Position numbers and translations under genes: made by a program. Of a stretch of 64,000 bases of DNA, positions 40,001 to 47,500 are shown piece by piece (positions within the stretch are counted from its first letter, which is position 1; each line of letters begins with the position of its first letter). Location of the stretch: the NCBI GenBank assembly GCA_012845835.1, contig JABAKD010000028.1, positions 9,365,632 to 9,429,631 on the forward strand, written 5' to 3'. A model generated the notes under the pieces. The model ran no database searches and was not told the origin of the DNA. It saw nothing but the letters and a program-made list of their open reading frames with translations. The stretch is from Undaria pinnatifida (lineage: Eukaryota; Sar; Phaeophyceae; Laminariales; Alariaceae).

Positions 40001-41761
40001 TGCCTGTATGTAGAGAATTTTGGCGGGTACAAGAAGAAAAAGAAAGAATAGAAGAAAGGGAAATGCTAGGCCTAAGAAATAAGGTGAAAGAAGAGAAGCA
40101 CTTAGAGATATACGGGGGGTTGAGGGAAGATATTGGAATGAAAACGTATTTGCACGGCCCAATGGACTACGCGAAAAAGCTGAAACTGCCGTGATTTCGC
40201 GTAGGGGCCCTGGACCTACCAGAAAGTAGAATGAGATATAACAGTAGTCGGGAGGAGGAGTACGTGGTTACACATATGTGCCCGTGTGGTACAACAAGTG
40301 GCACAACAATAGAGAGTAGAACTCACATAGTAGGAGAATGCGAAATATACAAGGAGGAACGGGGTGCGTTAGAGGGGGAGATGAGGAAATTAGACGTATG
40401 TGACATGGGGAAATTAGACGTATGTGACATGGAAGAGTTTGGTAGACTAGAGAGTAGCGAGAAAACCATCGCTATCCTAGGAGACAGATGGTGGCCGCAA
40501 ACGGCGAAACAGGACGGGTATAGGATAAGCAAACAGTTTCTATGAAATATACTGAAGAAGCGTAATGAGCGCCCAAAGGTTGGAGGTGTCTCTATTAGGA
40601 GTAGGAACGGTGCTCCGTCTCGAAAGGGATGCGTGGTCAATGGCCAAATGATTGAGGCAAGCAACAAATTAGTACGCCCCCCCCCCCCCCCCCCCCATCT
40701 GCCTGGTTGGTGAAAACCCGACGTGCTCCGTCCCAGCATAGAGGGATGCGAGGGTCCATAGTCATACGACTGGGGCCATGCACAAATTGAGTACACCCCT
40801 CCCCCCCCCTCCCCCGGCTCCCTACCCCCCGTTCCCATGCGCACCTGAGCTTGGACCTGCGGATGACCGCGACGAAGGGACCGCTGAGCAGATCGTACAC
40901 ACCGAACAGGCCGTCCACTGGTATGGTTGTCACGTGCTCGCCTGAAGCGGGTGCTATCCCCGCGTCCGTCTTTGCGACGACCGTCACCACTGCGCCGCCG
41001 CCAGACTCGGGTCCGCGGGAGATCGACAGACACTGTTGGTTTGAGCGGAAGGGACGGGGGGGGGAAGGGGCGGTAGCCATACGTAGAGTGGGGCGGCGAG
41101 ATATAAATTACGGCAAGGAAAACATACAAGCAAACTACAGTCTATTGCTATCATCCCTATTAATACAACATCAGTAGTGAATAGCACTATCTACAGAAAT
41201 ATCAGTACCTTGTACGCAAATACATATATTCTTTAGCCAGCGGACGAACCGTGTTGGAGTCGAACTATTAATAGCTGCGTATTGTGGGGGGAAAGGGGGC
41301 CTTCCGCAACAGATAGATTCGCCGCCCGAAGGCTCCAATGCCTCTATGAATAGCAAGAAACCTAAATACCGTGGTATATATGGGTGTGATGCAACGATAG
41401 AGCAATGGTCCACCGTGTTATCGCCCGCTATCACCCAACGCTCCGGAAGGGAAAATAGCGAAAACAAAGACCCCAAAGAAATCAATCGCTCATGAACCAT
41501 GTACGAGCACCGATAGCTCTTGAGAGCGGCAGACAGCTACATGTAGTTCAGTGCTATAGTTATTGGCGGGAGAAATAGACTACTGGCGAGTGCCTACAAA
41601 CAATCGCGCCCAACAACCACTCCCACGCACCTCATCGTCTCCCTCGACTTCCAACACCAGCGCGGCCGCGGTAACGTGCAGGAAGCGCTTGGAGGCGTCG
41701 AGTCCTTCGTCTGGCTGATTTCCCCCCCACAGGTTCAGGACGGAAGGCTTCGGCAACAAGC
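27657..41761 (-). CDS. SAC1: SAC1-type phosphoinositide phosphatase (12 recognised coding exons)
   Basis: Removes phosphate from phosphoinositides, chiefly PI4P, at ER/Golgi membranes. Twelve exons join in consistent phase from 41761 to the TGA at 27659-27657. The SAC domain has landmarks in order: [100 protein letters not shown]; the CX5R site [20 protein letters not shown]; and [20 protein letters not shown]. Two hydrophobic segments at the C terminus fit the SAC1 membrane hairpin. About 985 codons against 587 in human SACM1L: the excess is low-complexity inserts (Gly-rich in exon 4, Ser/Ala/Gly-rich in exon 11). Exon 4 needs one extra base, probably in poly-C. No Met precedes the first exon; a candidate start exon at 42237-42168 (MADAVLVIIPPFRLLLP, phase-compatible) is weak. 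Confidence 0.9.
28569..29274 (-). CDS. SAC1: SAC1 exon 11 (end of SAC domain plus long linker)
   Basis: Acceptor GTTGTCTGCAG, donor ACG|GTGAGT. It starts [20 protein letters not shown], as SAC1 does after the catalytic domain, then runs through about 190 residues of Ala-, Ser- and Gly-rich sequence (runs such as [15 protein letters not shown]) before [11 protein letters not shown], the start of the membrane segment. The linker is several times the length in animal SAC1. Confidence 0.85.
29555..29686 (-). CDS. SAC1: SAC1 exon 10
   Basis: Acceptor CACCCAAACAG directly after an (AACCC)n array, donor CACCG|GTAAGC. It reads [20 protein letters not shown], then [20 protein letters not shown] and QDH, the most conserved block after the CX5R motif. 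Confidence 0.92.
29691..29904 (+). repeat. (TTGGG)n array; polypyrimidine tract of SAC1 intron 9
   Basis: About 40 copies of GGGTT with a few GGATT, AGGTT and CGGTT variants. On the sense strand of SAC1 it is (AACCC)n and stops within 5 nt of the acceptor AG, so it occupies the position of the branch-point/polypyrimidine region. Confidence 0.95.
30737..30888 (-). CDS. SAC1: SAC1 exon 9
   Basis: Acceptor GCTTCCGCAG, donor ATCAG|GTGACA. It reads [20 protein letters not shown], then [20 protein letters not shown] and [10 protein letters not shown], matching the LEEQDEFE-x-x-(Y/F)KNAWADNAN region of SAC1 proteins. Confidence 0.88.
30900..31045. repeat. GGC/GGTAGC trinucleotide-rich tract
   Basis: Imperfect GGCGGC, GGTAGC and GGTGGC repeats with a 60-bp internal duplication (GGTAGCGGCAGCAATGGT). 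On the SAC1 sense strand it is a C-rich tract directly upstream of the exon 9 acceptor. Confidence 0.85.
31240..31316 (-). repeat. 85-bp TTAA-type short element
   Basis: Reads GGTTAACGCCTTTACAACCGGAAAGCC to GTATAGGGAGGGGTTTTGGAGCTC and AAGGGTCAACC. It is the inverse orientation of the copies at 13203, 61314, 61498 and 61615; the ends TTAACGCCTTTA and (inverted) TTAACCCCTTTA are similar. Confidence 0.65.
31399..31596 (-). CDS. SAC1: SAC1 exon 8 (catalytic CX5R exon)
   Basis: Donor CTG|GTGAGC. It reads [20 protein letters not shown], then [20 protein letters not shown] and [20 protein letters not shown] before ARRSML. The catalytic Cys and Arg lie in [10 protein letters not shown]. The acceptor is GAGCAG, so a 3-nt alternative (extra Gln) is possible; TGC after CAG gives the better HHE-CRNM join. 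Confidence 0.95.
31870..32395 (+). repeat. Three degenerate units of about 170 bp in SAC1 intron 7
   Basis: Two clear units (about 32045-32215 and 32225-32390) share TTAAGC-GTGCAACAGGGTC, ATAGCGAGTGAC-CTACG-TATG, GGATAACGTGCATGCCCA or similar and TACTGCGTTA-CTC; an older one lies at 31890-32000. The wider 31790-33560 stretch is unusually rich in ACGTTA and CGTTAC words. Confidence 0.65.
33686..33740 (+). repeat. Interstitial telomere-like tract (TTAGGG / TTAGGGG)
   Basis: TAGGGTTAGGGTTAGGGG, then TTACGGTAAGGGGTTAGAG and TTAGGGGTTAGGGT: about eight degenerate TTAGGG-type units inside SAC1 intron 7. Confidence 0.85.
33988..34031. repeat. Poly-C run (about 36 nt plus CCTCCCCCT)
   Basis: Longest C run in the window. 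On the SAC1 sense strand it is poly-G beginning about 47 nt after the exon 7 donor. Confidence 0.95.
34078..34272 (-). CDS. SAC1: SAC1 exon 7
   Basis: Acceptor ACTGAGTATAG, donor GAG|GTAAGT, phase 0 both ends, 65 codons. It starts [19 protein letters not shown] and ends [24 protein letters not shown] is the invariant SAC-domain motif. The middle is an insert relative to animal SAC1. Confidence 0.9.
34515..34740 (+). repeat. Family G dispersed repeat, copy 2
   Basis: ATCATCTAGATCATCTACAT, TGTGCAGGATCTGCACATAG, GATATCCGACC and CAGATCTTCCCT blocks match 18765-18995 in order. Located in SAC1 intron 6. Confidence 0.55.
34841..34863. repeat. Poly-C run (about 22 nt)
   Basis: Uninterrupted C run; sense poly-G about 135 nt after the SAC1 exon 6 donor. 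Confidence 0.9.
34996..35083 (-). CDS. SAC1: SAC1 exon 6
   Basis: Acceptor CGCCATACCAG, donor CAG|GTGTGT. One base completes an Arg codon from exon 5, then [20 protein letters not shown] and NLVDKKKDQ, matching the F-x-x-H-(x)n-YG-x-x-x-x-(I/V)NL block of SAC proteins. Confidence 0.9.
35600..36240 (+). repeat. 71-bp minisatellite, nine copies, SAC1 intron 5
   Basis: Unit landmarks GTACAGCAGTACCTCTTTT, GGTCAAGACGTTTCTGGCTGA and GACTTGACACGTGCTACGAT repeat with spacing 66-73 nt (CTGGCTGA or variants at about 35671, 35742, 35813, 35884, 35954, 36027, 36093, 36164 and 36231). Confidence 0.95.
36465..36610 (-). CDS. SAC1: SAC1 exon 5
   Basis: Acceptor CTTGCCGAGCAG, donor CTCAG|GTGCGA. It reads [20 protein letters not shown], then [20 protein letters not shown] and [17 protein letters not shown] is a SAC hallmark; it joins NFVETEQ of exon 4 without a gap. 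Confidence 0.93.
36660..36780 (+). repeat. Degenerate CATGTC/CATGCC repeats
   Basis: Runs of GTCATGCCATG- and GTGTCATACCG-like words over about 120 bp, in SAC1 intron 4. Confidence 0.7.
37453..37700 (+). repeat. Family F dispersed repeat with C-rich end, SAC1 intron 4
   Basis: GGTTCGTAGTAGGATGCAGC, CGGCGCTTCGTGCTTGGTGC, GGTGAAAACCCGACATGCTC, GGGATGCGAGAGTCTATGG and ACGACTACGGCCATACATGA, ending in CCTTCCCCCCCCTCCCCCCT. The C-rich end lies about 35 bp from the exon 4 donor (sense: G-rich after the donor). Confidence 0.8.
37736..38500 (-). CDS. SAC1: SAC1 exon 4 (contains a frame break in poly-C tracts)
   Basis: Acceptor GACGGAGCCAG, donor CAG|GTACAA. The first part reads [20 protein letters not shown], then DVTHTLQRL and ...[20 protein letters not shown]. 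The last part, in another frame, reads [20 protein letters not shown] ... [11 protein letters not shown]. Both are unmistakable SAC sequence. Between them are coding-strand G runs (plus-strand C runs at 37957-37967, 37998-38013 and 38046-38058). One added base restores the frame and the phase sum. A sequencing or assembly indel is likeliest; alternatives are a small unrecognised intron (for example ending TTGTAG at 37920) or a real lesion. Confidence 0.82.
38770..38940 (+). repeat. (CATC)n / (CACC)n tetranucleotide-rich tract
   Basis: Degenerate CATCCATCCATTCATC and CCACCCACCCACCCA repeats in SAC1 intron 3. Confidence 0.85.
38947..39060 (-). CDS. SAC1: SAC1 exon 3
   Basis: Acceptor CTTTTCTCCACCAG, donor GCAAG|GTGAGG. 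It reads [20 protein letters not shown] then [17 protein letters not shown], in the position of the (V/I)(Y/F)R-V-x-x-x-x-(V/I)-P segment of SAC1. Phases match on both sides. Confidence 0.82.
39448..39562 (+). repeat. Family F 5' segment, direct repeat left of the LINE remnant
   Basis: GTGTCTTTATTAGGAGTAGGAACGGTGCTCCG, CTCGAAAGGGATGCG and CAGTACGCCCCCC match 40586-40695 at about 85% by eye. It is followed directly by the LINE-derived frame. Confidence 0.8.
39590..40545 (+). pseudogene. Non-LTR retrotransposon ORF2 3' remnant
   Basis: C-terminal part of a LINE-type reverse-transcriptase protein, antisense in SAC1 intron 2. A frame reads [20 protein letters not shown], the usual segment after the RT domain, then [11 protein letters not shown] and, past a stop at 39824, [15 protein letters not shown]. 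After a frameshift near 39905 and a stop at 40192, the tail has CPCG, then [18 protein letters not shown] (a C-x2-C...H-x4-C arrangement) and [15 protein letters not shown]. Two in-frame stops and a frameshift mark it as dead. A small duplication repeats KLDVCDM. The RT catalytic core and endonuclease are missing. Confidence 0.8.
40586..40835 (+). repeat. Family F dispersed repeat with C-rich end, SAC1 intron 2
   Basis: The 5' part duplicates 39448-39545. The 3' part has GGTGAAAACCCGACGTGCTC, GATGCGAGGGTCCATAG and ACTGGGGCCATGCACAAAT, with an internal poly-C (40677-40695) and a C-rich end that stops about 10-15 bp from the SAC1 exon 2 donor. Confidence 0.82.
40845..41032 (-). CDS. SAC1: SAC1 exon 2
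   Basis: Acceptor CTCAAACCAACAG, donor CTCAG|GTGCGC. It reads [20 protein letters not shown], then [20 protein letters not shown] and [20 protein letters not shown]. (I/V)-x-G-(V/I)-x-x-L-x-G-x-(Y/F) is the N-terminal SAC signature. Confidence 0.9.
41631..41761 (-). CDS. SAC1: SAC1 exon 1 as recognised
   Basis: Donor GAG|GTGCGT; acceptor CGCGAGCGCAG. Two bases, then [40 protein letters not shown] and DDE. The end joins exon 2 as DDECLSIS, like the (D/E)-x-L-x-I-(D/S)R start of SAC1 proteins. There is no Met in frame before an upstream TGA, so at least one more 5' exon is needed; the best candidate (42168-42237) matches in phase but has no independent support. Confidence 0.72.
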
Positions 41762-41954
41762 CTGCGCTCGCGTTGTAGTGTACGGAGGCGTTGCGCGGGA
41801 CAGGACGAAATCGAAATCGTCCGTGTTTATTTCACATTATCGCATTAGCCCCCTTTTATGCGCGCAACACACCAGCATTTTCGGGGATTAACTACTTAGA
41901 ATTAGAGTATTCCCCCAAAACCCCATTACAGCTGGAAACCCATTTGCCGGGCCA

Positions 41955-42150
41955 CTTTATGGGTCGGGGCCCGACCCGCGGTTCGGGTCAGAAGGTTTCC
42001 AAAACGCCACGGGTTAAGTTGGGGTCGGCTCAGGAGGTGTTCGAAATCTCACGGATCGGGTCGGGCCGGACCAGGAGGTGTTAAACTCTCACGGGTCGGA
42101 TCGGGTCGCCGTGACCTGACCCGAACCGCGAGAACTGACCCGACCCGCGA
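41955..42150. repeat. GGGTCGG-rich tract
   Basis: Dense CGGGTCGG, GACCCG and GGTTCGGGTCAG words, with a doubled block CAGGAGGTGTT-(C/A)-GAAATCTCACGG or AAACTCTCACGG. The mixture of GGGTCGG on one side and CCCGACC on the other could fold. Confidence 0.75.
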
Positions 42151-42644
42151 AAAGACTTGAGTATTACTCCCTTTGGGACTTTCACATGGGAGCAAGAGTC
42201 GAAACGGTGGTATGATGACGAGTACAGCATCGGCCATACTCGGGGTGCTGAGGAAGGAAACGGATCGGGAGTGCAACAGAAAGATCTGCACGAAACGCGC
42301 GGAGCATGGAAATTGTTGCACGCTCTCTTCCTTCAAAGGCTGATAATACCGCACTTGCCGCTTTTTGGGGTCGCGATACTTAACGGTGTAGCTCTCAAAA
42401 AGGGTTGATATTCATAATCAGGGTGGCATCAAGTACACACGGCGGTGTTTCGCCTGAAGTCGAAGCTATTTTGACCTGGCCCTTCTGTCCTGCTGTGCAG
42501 ACCTGTCTCAACTTTGAACAGGTGATTCTCGGGGTGACCGACCGCTCGACTGGCTTGAACGCTCGCCATCGTCGTTCGTGAGTTGAAGCGCCCGACGGAA
42601 ACCGACGTGTGACATGTCGTATGATATTATATCATAAAAAATGA

Positions 42645-42705
42645 AAATACACTCCAGCTGTGAGATCGAAGATTTCGTCGAAACTCATCGATATTATATG
42701 TACGA
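42645..42705 (+). repeat. Family B end fragment
   Basis: AAAATACACTCCAGCTGTGA, then GATCGAAGATTTCGTCGAAA and CTCATC: the conserved outer end of family B, alone here. Confidence 0.75.
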
Positions 42706-42943
42706 GAACAACAACAAACCTGCCGTACCCGTGGTCTAATGATCCAATACCACGCCGTATACCTGGTAACTTTTTTGTATTTTATCCTCCGGCGGATGGG
42801 GAAAAATAAAGCTTAAGCTCACCACACTTCCACGTACTTTCGTACACGTCGTGTGTCGATTTAACTCAATTGCATTCGCGATCCAGCGCTATGATAGCTG
42901 GCGTGTCCTTCGGTTCCCACTATAGCGATAGCGTGAGCTCTAC

Positions 42944-43095
42944 CTGTCGGCGGTCCCCGTTAACACTCCGGCAGCGCAAGCTGCCGTTGTATACGGATGC
43001 GTGAGTATGTCGACCCGGCCTGTCCCCTGAGGGTCAGGTGCGGTGGAGATAGCCACCCGGAACGGCATCTTTTCGGGTAGTGTGGGACTTGGTAA
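42944..43095 (-). CDS. Possible second exon of the secreted-protein gene
   Basis: Open phase-0 segment after GGTACCGGACCAG reading LPSPTLPEKMPFRVAISTAP, then DPQGTGRVDILTHPYTTAAC and AAGVLTGTAD, ending with AG at a GTAGAG donor. Phase agrees with the exon at 43842-44006, but the acceptor lacks a good pyrimidine tract and no family is recognised. It does not fit the phase needed by SAC1 exon 1. Confidence 0.35.
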
Positions 43096-43285
43096 CTGGT
43101 CCGGTACCCAGGTACAGTAGTGGTACCGTGGTAACATGACCTTGTTGGGACTACAGGTCGGGGCGTTCTTGCGATATTGTCGGTCGAAATGCGCACGACC
43201 GCATGGTAGGCAGCGAGCGGTGAGCGGCGAGCGGCGAAGGACCTGGCAACATCGCTTCATGAGTGAGAACATGATGACAGCACGC

Positions 43286-43620
43286 GTTCCTTCAACACAC
43301 GCTTCTTGGCCCTCCTCCGGGGCACGTGTTAGTGACGCTCGACCTGACCCTGCGGTGTGTGTGGAACAGCGTGTGTGTATCGATCAGCCTGAGCGGCTTG
43401 AGGGAGAAACGCGTGGCGTGAATATTCATGTTTCTGCGCTCTGGCTGTGTGATACGTTCCTTCAACACGCGCTCCTTGGCCCTCCTCCGGGGCACGTGTT
43501 AGTGACGCTCGACCTGACCCTGCGGTGTGTGTGGAACAGCGTGTATCGATCAGCCTGAGCGGCTTGAGGGAGAAACGCGTGGCGTGAGTATTCGTGTTTC
43601 TGCGCTCTGCCTGTGATACT
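43286..43620 (+). repeat. 170-bp tandem duplication
   Basis: Two adjacent copies starting GTTCCTTCAACACACGCTTC or ...ACGCGCTCC, containing GGGGCACGTGTTAGTGACGC and GATCAGCCTGAGCGGCTTGA. About 95% identical; the second lacks four bases (a TG repeat) and a few others near the end. Confidence 0.95.
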
Positions 43621-43841
43621 TTGAGTTGATTGTTGTTCGTACACCCAATGAGTGTGCGTACAGTCAGTAAGCAGTACAGGCCGAGGACGCCCACGCAAGA
43701 TGGTGCTGGCCACCTATACCTTGACCAGGCACGACATAAACATCAATCCACTTCAAGCACGGAGGATAGCAGTTCACGCATTACTCTGAGGCACCTCCTC
43801 TTACCTCGCACCCCGTTCCTCGTCTTTGTCTTGAAGCTTAC

Positions 43842-44006
43842 TTGACCGGTGATCGGTTTGACTGAGCGGGGACTACCATGAACATCTTCAAAAAACGAGG
43901 CAGTCGGCTTCCCGAGGGCGCTGGAAGGCACGTTGGAAGGGTTGGCCCATGCGGAAGTCCCCATAAATCCAGCCAGCAGCTGCGCCACGAGCACCGTTCT
44001 GGCCAT
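43842..44006 (-). CDS. Probable secreted protein, first exon (signal peptide)
   Basis: The ATG at 44006 opens 55 codons to a donor CAA|GTAAGC. The start MARTVLVAQLLAGFMGTSAW ends in a cleavable-looking AWA|NPS; the rest (NVPSSALGKPTASFFEDVHG, SPRSVKPITGQ) is hydrophilic. A signal peptide is a fair inference; the residue after the cleavage site is Asn, not the Phe usual for plastid import in brown algae, so ER entry or secretion is more likely. No family recognised. It faces away from the glutaminyl cyclase, 408 bp apart. Confidence 0.5.
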
Positions 44007-44414
44007 GGCGAGAGATAGCCACAGCTGACTACGCGGCCAACCGACCACTGCTGCTGCTGGCGGCCTGGCTTGGCTGTTCTAGGTACAGGTACGTTTTTTG
44101 CGGCGGAAAAGGGGTAAAATAAAACATGCCACATATTCGCTGCAAACCCCTTTTTAGAGCAAAAGACACACCCGCGCGCGGTGTTTTGTCTCAAAGGTAA
44201 TCTGCTCTGGGTTTGGATGAGTAGGAGAAAGCCAAGGAAATCAGCCGGCAAACCGAGCAGGTCGACTATGGACACTTACTTGAAACGGGAGGGTCATCCC
44301 CCTTCGTGGGGCTCGAGATTTTTTGGGTGGCACTCGGAATCATGCCTCGTGCTGGGTCGACCGGGAGGGAACAACTCGGGTCTTGTCGGCGGAGCGGAGG
44401 ATGCAAGCGGGGCC
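44007..44414. promoter_or_regulatory. Candidate bidirectional promoter region
   Basis: A 408-bp gap between two outward-facing start codons (44006 minus and 44415 plus), moderately GC-rich toward the right side. The upstream frame of the cyclase is open from 44181, so its true start could be earlier; the Met pair at 44415/44418 is chosen because it is directly followed by the basic-then-hydrophobic anchor. Confidence 0.4.
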
Positions 44415-44570
44415 ATGATGAAGGGGGGAAGGAGGAAGAGGACGGCCGCCGGCACCGTCGCTGTGCTCTCCGCCGTCTGTGCCGCACTCCTATGGGCCGG
44501 GGTATCGTCATTCTCGCACGCGCAGCTGCCCACCGGGACGGGGTCCAACTCCACCCGACGAACATCGGAG
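44415..44570 (+). CDS. Glutaminyl cyclase exon 1 (signal anchor)
   Basis: 52 codons: [20 protein letters not shown], then [20 protein letters not shown] and [12 protein letters not shown], donor GAG|GTAAAA, phase 0. Basic N terminus then one hydrophobic segment; NST is a possible N-glycosylation site. Link to the later exons rests on strand, phase and the anchor expected for a secretory-pathway enzyme. Confidence 0.65.
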
Positions 44571-47500
44571 GTAAAACCTGAGTAAACTCTTACCTACTTG
44601 TAAGATGAAGCATACCGGTATTCCAGGAGGGAACGCAGCAGTGTCAATTACTCCGACTGCCTACCGCTTCGGCGCGGGAGCGCGGGTCCACGAGTTTCGG
44701 GAACAACTGTGCTCTGTCTGCGTCACGTCGATGTTATTGCACCACTTCCCTCCGCATACCCTACACTATTAATAGACGCGGGGACGAACGGTCTGCTGGG
44801 TTTATCAGGGTGTGAAGCGCGGGCCTTGTTGCCACCCCTCCCAGAGTGTGTGCGTCCTGAATCCGCCGTCACGTTCCTTGAGTTTTTTTTCCATACGTTA
44901 TCCTAGATTACTTGCCCTGAGAGAGTTTCGCAGCAACGACCGCGGTACTTGCCTCTCACACTGCATCCCGCCTGCCTTTTTTGCAGCTCCACCTTCAACA
45001 TTCACCTGACGACGGTGATGCCAATACTGTTTTGCCGCTGCTGCTGCCGCCGCCGCTGCCGCTGCCGCTCGCAGTCTTTGAAGCGACACGAATGCATGGC
45101 GTATTATTACGTGTGGCGAGGCACACTCAAAAGCTGCGAGTTACGAGTACAAGTACAACAATAGTAGTTACACATCGATCAGAGGGATGACTCCCTTGTG
45201 CATCGAACCACTGGTATTGATAGTACGATACTACTACTTCTGTATGAGGTCGAATACAGAGTACGGCTGCTTTGTCTGTTGTATATGAGGATGCTGCTAG
45301 CGCCGGTAACACTGCTCCTTCCTCTTCCCTCACATATGCGAAAGGGGGTTGCACCCGGAGGCGTGTCGGCGACCGCCGCGGGCAAGACCCAGCAGGAAGC
45401 CCCCCCTGTCTCTCCCAGAAAACTCACGCGTCGCCCGGAGCTCAAGACTAGGGGTGGACAGGTGTGTGCTATGTGCTGTGCCCTGTATTATTCGTTACTA
45501 CGTGGTCGTCGGGTCTGAGATAACAGATACATGCCGGTATATGGGTGTAGACAGGTCGTGTTAACCAGATACGATAGAAGGGGTTGCATGGACGTTTTTC
45601 AAGAATTGTTGGAAACCGCACGAGCCCGGGAAAAGCTTATGCAGGGACCGACCAATCACAGGCTTACGCAGGAGTATTGGGCCACATTGCGCTATACCAC
45701 CGAAACGGTACATGCGAACTTTGTAGGGATTGTGCCAGTATGTAGGGGACGGGCCTTAGTGATTGGCAGCCATCTATTACTACGATCGCGCCCGCTGCTG
45801 TGAGACTTGCGGAGAGGTGGCGCAATGGCGCATGCGAGAAAGGGAGAGATCGCGTGCAGATCACACTCTCAAGACAATCGACGCCGCAGCAGGAGGCCCA
45901 GCACCATGCTGGTGTGGTCGTGTACCCCGCGGTAGTGTGGCTAGTTACGTTTCTCGGAGCCTGCGATCCGTCGCTGTGTGAAGGTGGGTAGAGGAGGGGC
46001 CGGCGTAGTCTGTGTACATCCGTCGCTGTCCTCGGGAGAAATAGGTTGTTTGTGTGCGTGTTCCCACGCCAGAGCAGCAGCAGCAATAACACGAGACTAC
46101 ACTACCAGCAAGCAGAAGCCGCCGCCGCAGCAGCAGCCGCAGCAGCAGCAACAACAACAACAGAGGACAGCAAGCAGCAGATTCATTCTCGTTGTCCCAG
46201 ACCCTTGTGCCTGCCCGCGGCAGCCGATAAATCCCGGTGGGCCGACTTCATGCACAGCAGTCACACAGTAGCAGCAGTCCGAGTACGCACGTGAAAACCT
46301 CAAGAAACACTCTTGAATGAAGGATAATGAACTCTTCCGTGCAAAAACAGCTTGCAAAGATGAGTATTGGCCCTAAATTCGTCGAACCTACAGCTGACGT
46401 CGTTACAATATTTTTATAAAAATTCGTCACGATAATTTCATGTCTTACTCCTGCTGAATGTTCCCCAGCAGATATTGGATCGAAGCCGAGGGGGGCATCA
46501 TCCCCGTGCGTGGGGAAAGAGTAAAAATACCAACACTTACCATTATAGTGGACACAAAATAGGACCCCTCCCAATAAAAACTCACCCATATAGTATATTT
46601 CAAGTACCAACAACGCAGCTTGCAAAGATGAGTATTGACCTGAAATTCGTCGAACTCACGGCTGACGTCCTTGAAATATTTTTTATAAAATATTCGTAGG
46701 AACCGGAAATACTCCAACCAAGTAGAAGATTGACCGTACGAGCAAATCTGGAGTTTGTGAAACGGTTTTGAATCAATCTTAAATACCGTGATTATCGGAG
46801 TATTCGCACATATCGGAGTCTTCGCACGGGGTTGCGGAAGAAAATAGGGCTCTGCGGCAGTTAATTCCATTATCGCACAGTTATCGGAGTCTCCGCACAC
46901 CGATAATACCTTGGGTGAAGTTGCGCGATACTACGGGTGGTGTCCAGCAGCTTGCACAAAAAAATATGCGGTACTGCGGGGGATTGTATCGTGGGGTCCA
47001 TAGCTGTAATTGCGCCGTGACGGTGCTCACAAGCAAGTGGCCGTTGTATTGTCGGTTACGTTCCAGAATATTTTGTTTTTGGATATTACTGATTATTTTT
47101 GTCATCTAACTTGCCAGATATTACGAGTACCCACTCTCATCCACCAAGACGTACGTAATCCCCATCACAAAGCAAATGATGTACAGACCACACGAGACCA
47201 AACGACCACAATGGACGACCTAAATTGCACGAAATCAATGCCTGTAGGGGACCTGGGTATACCTTACTAGGTATACCCCCACATCCGCAACCAAAAAAGT
47301 CATCCATGGATAACGTACACAGGCGAGGTACCGGTACAACCCCTGACCTGGCGAAGAGAAACATCCCTGTGGGCCACTCTCTCGTTCTGCATTCCCGTGG
47401 TTCGATTAGGATCGCACATATCGGAGTCCTCGCACAGGGGATGTGCGCTCAAAACACCCCCCACACGCCCCTTTGGTTTTGTTCTGAATCGCACATATCG

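Noticed and set aside
42157..42408. Plus-strand frame of 83 codons ending LPLFGVAILNGVALKKG
   Set aside because: Gene-like composition, but there is no domain, it begins in GC-rich repeat DNA and overlaps the candidate SAC1 start exon on the other strand.
45531..45803. Plus-strand frame of 90 codons containing [15 protein letters not shown]
   Set aside because: Inside a cyclase intron without splice support; could be a fragment of an unknown element.
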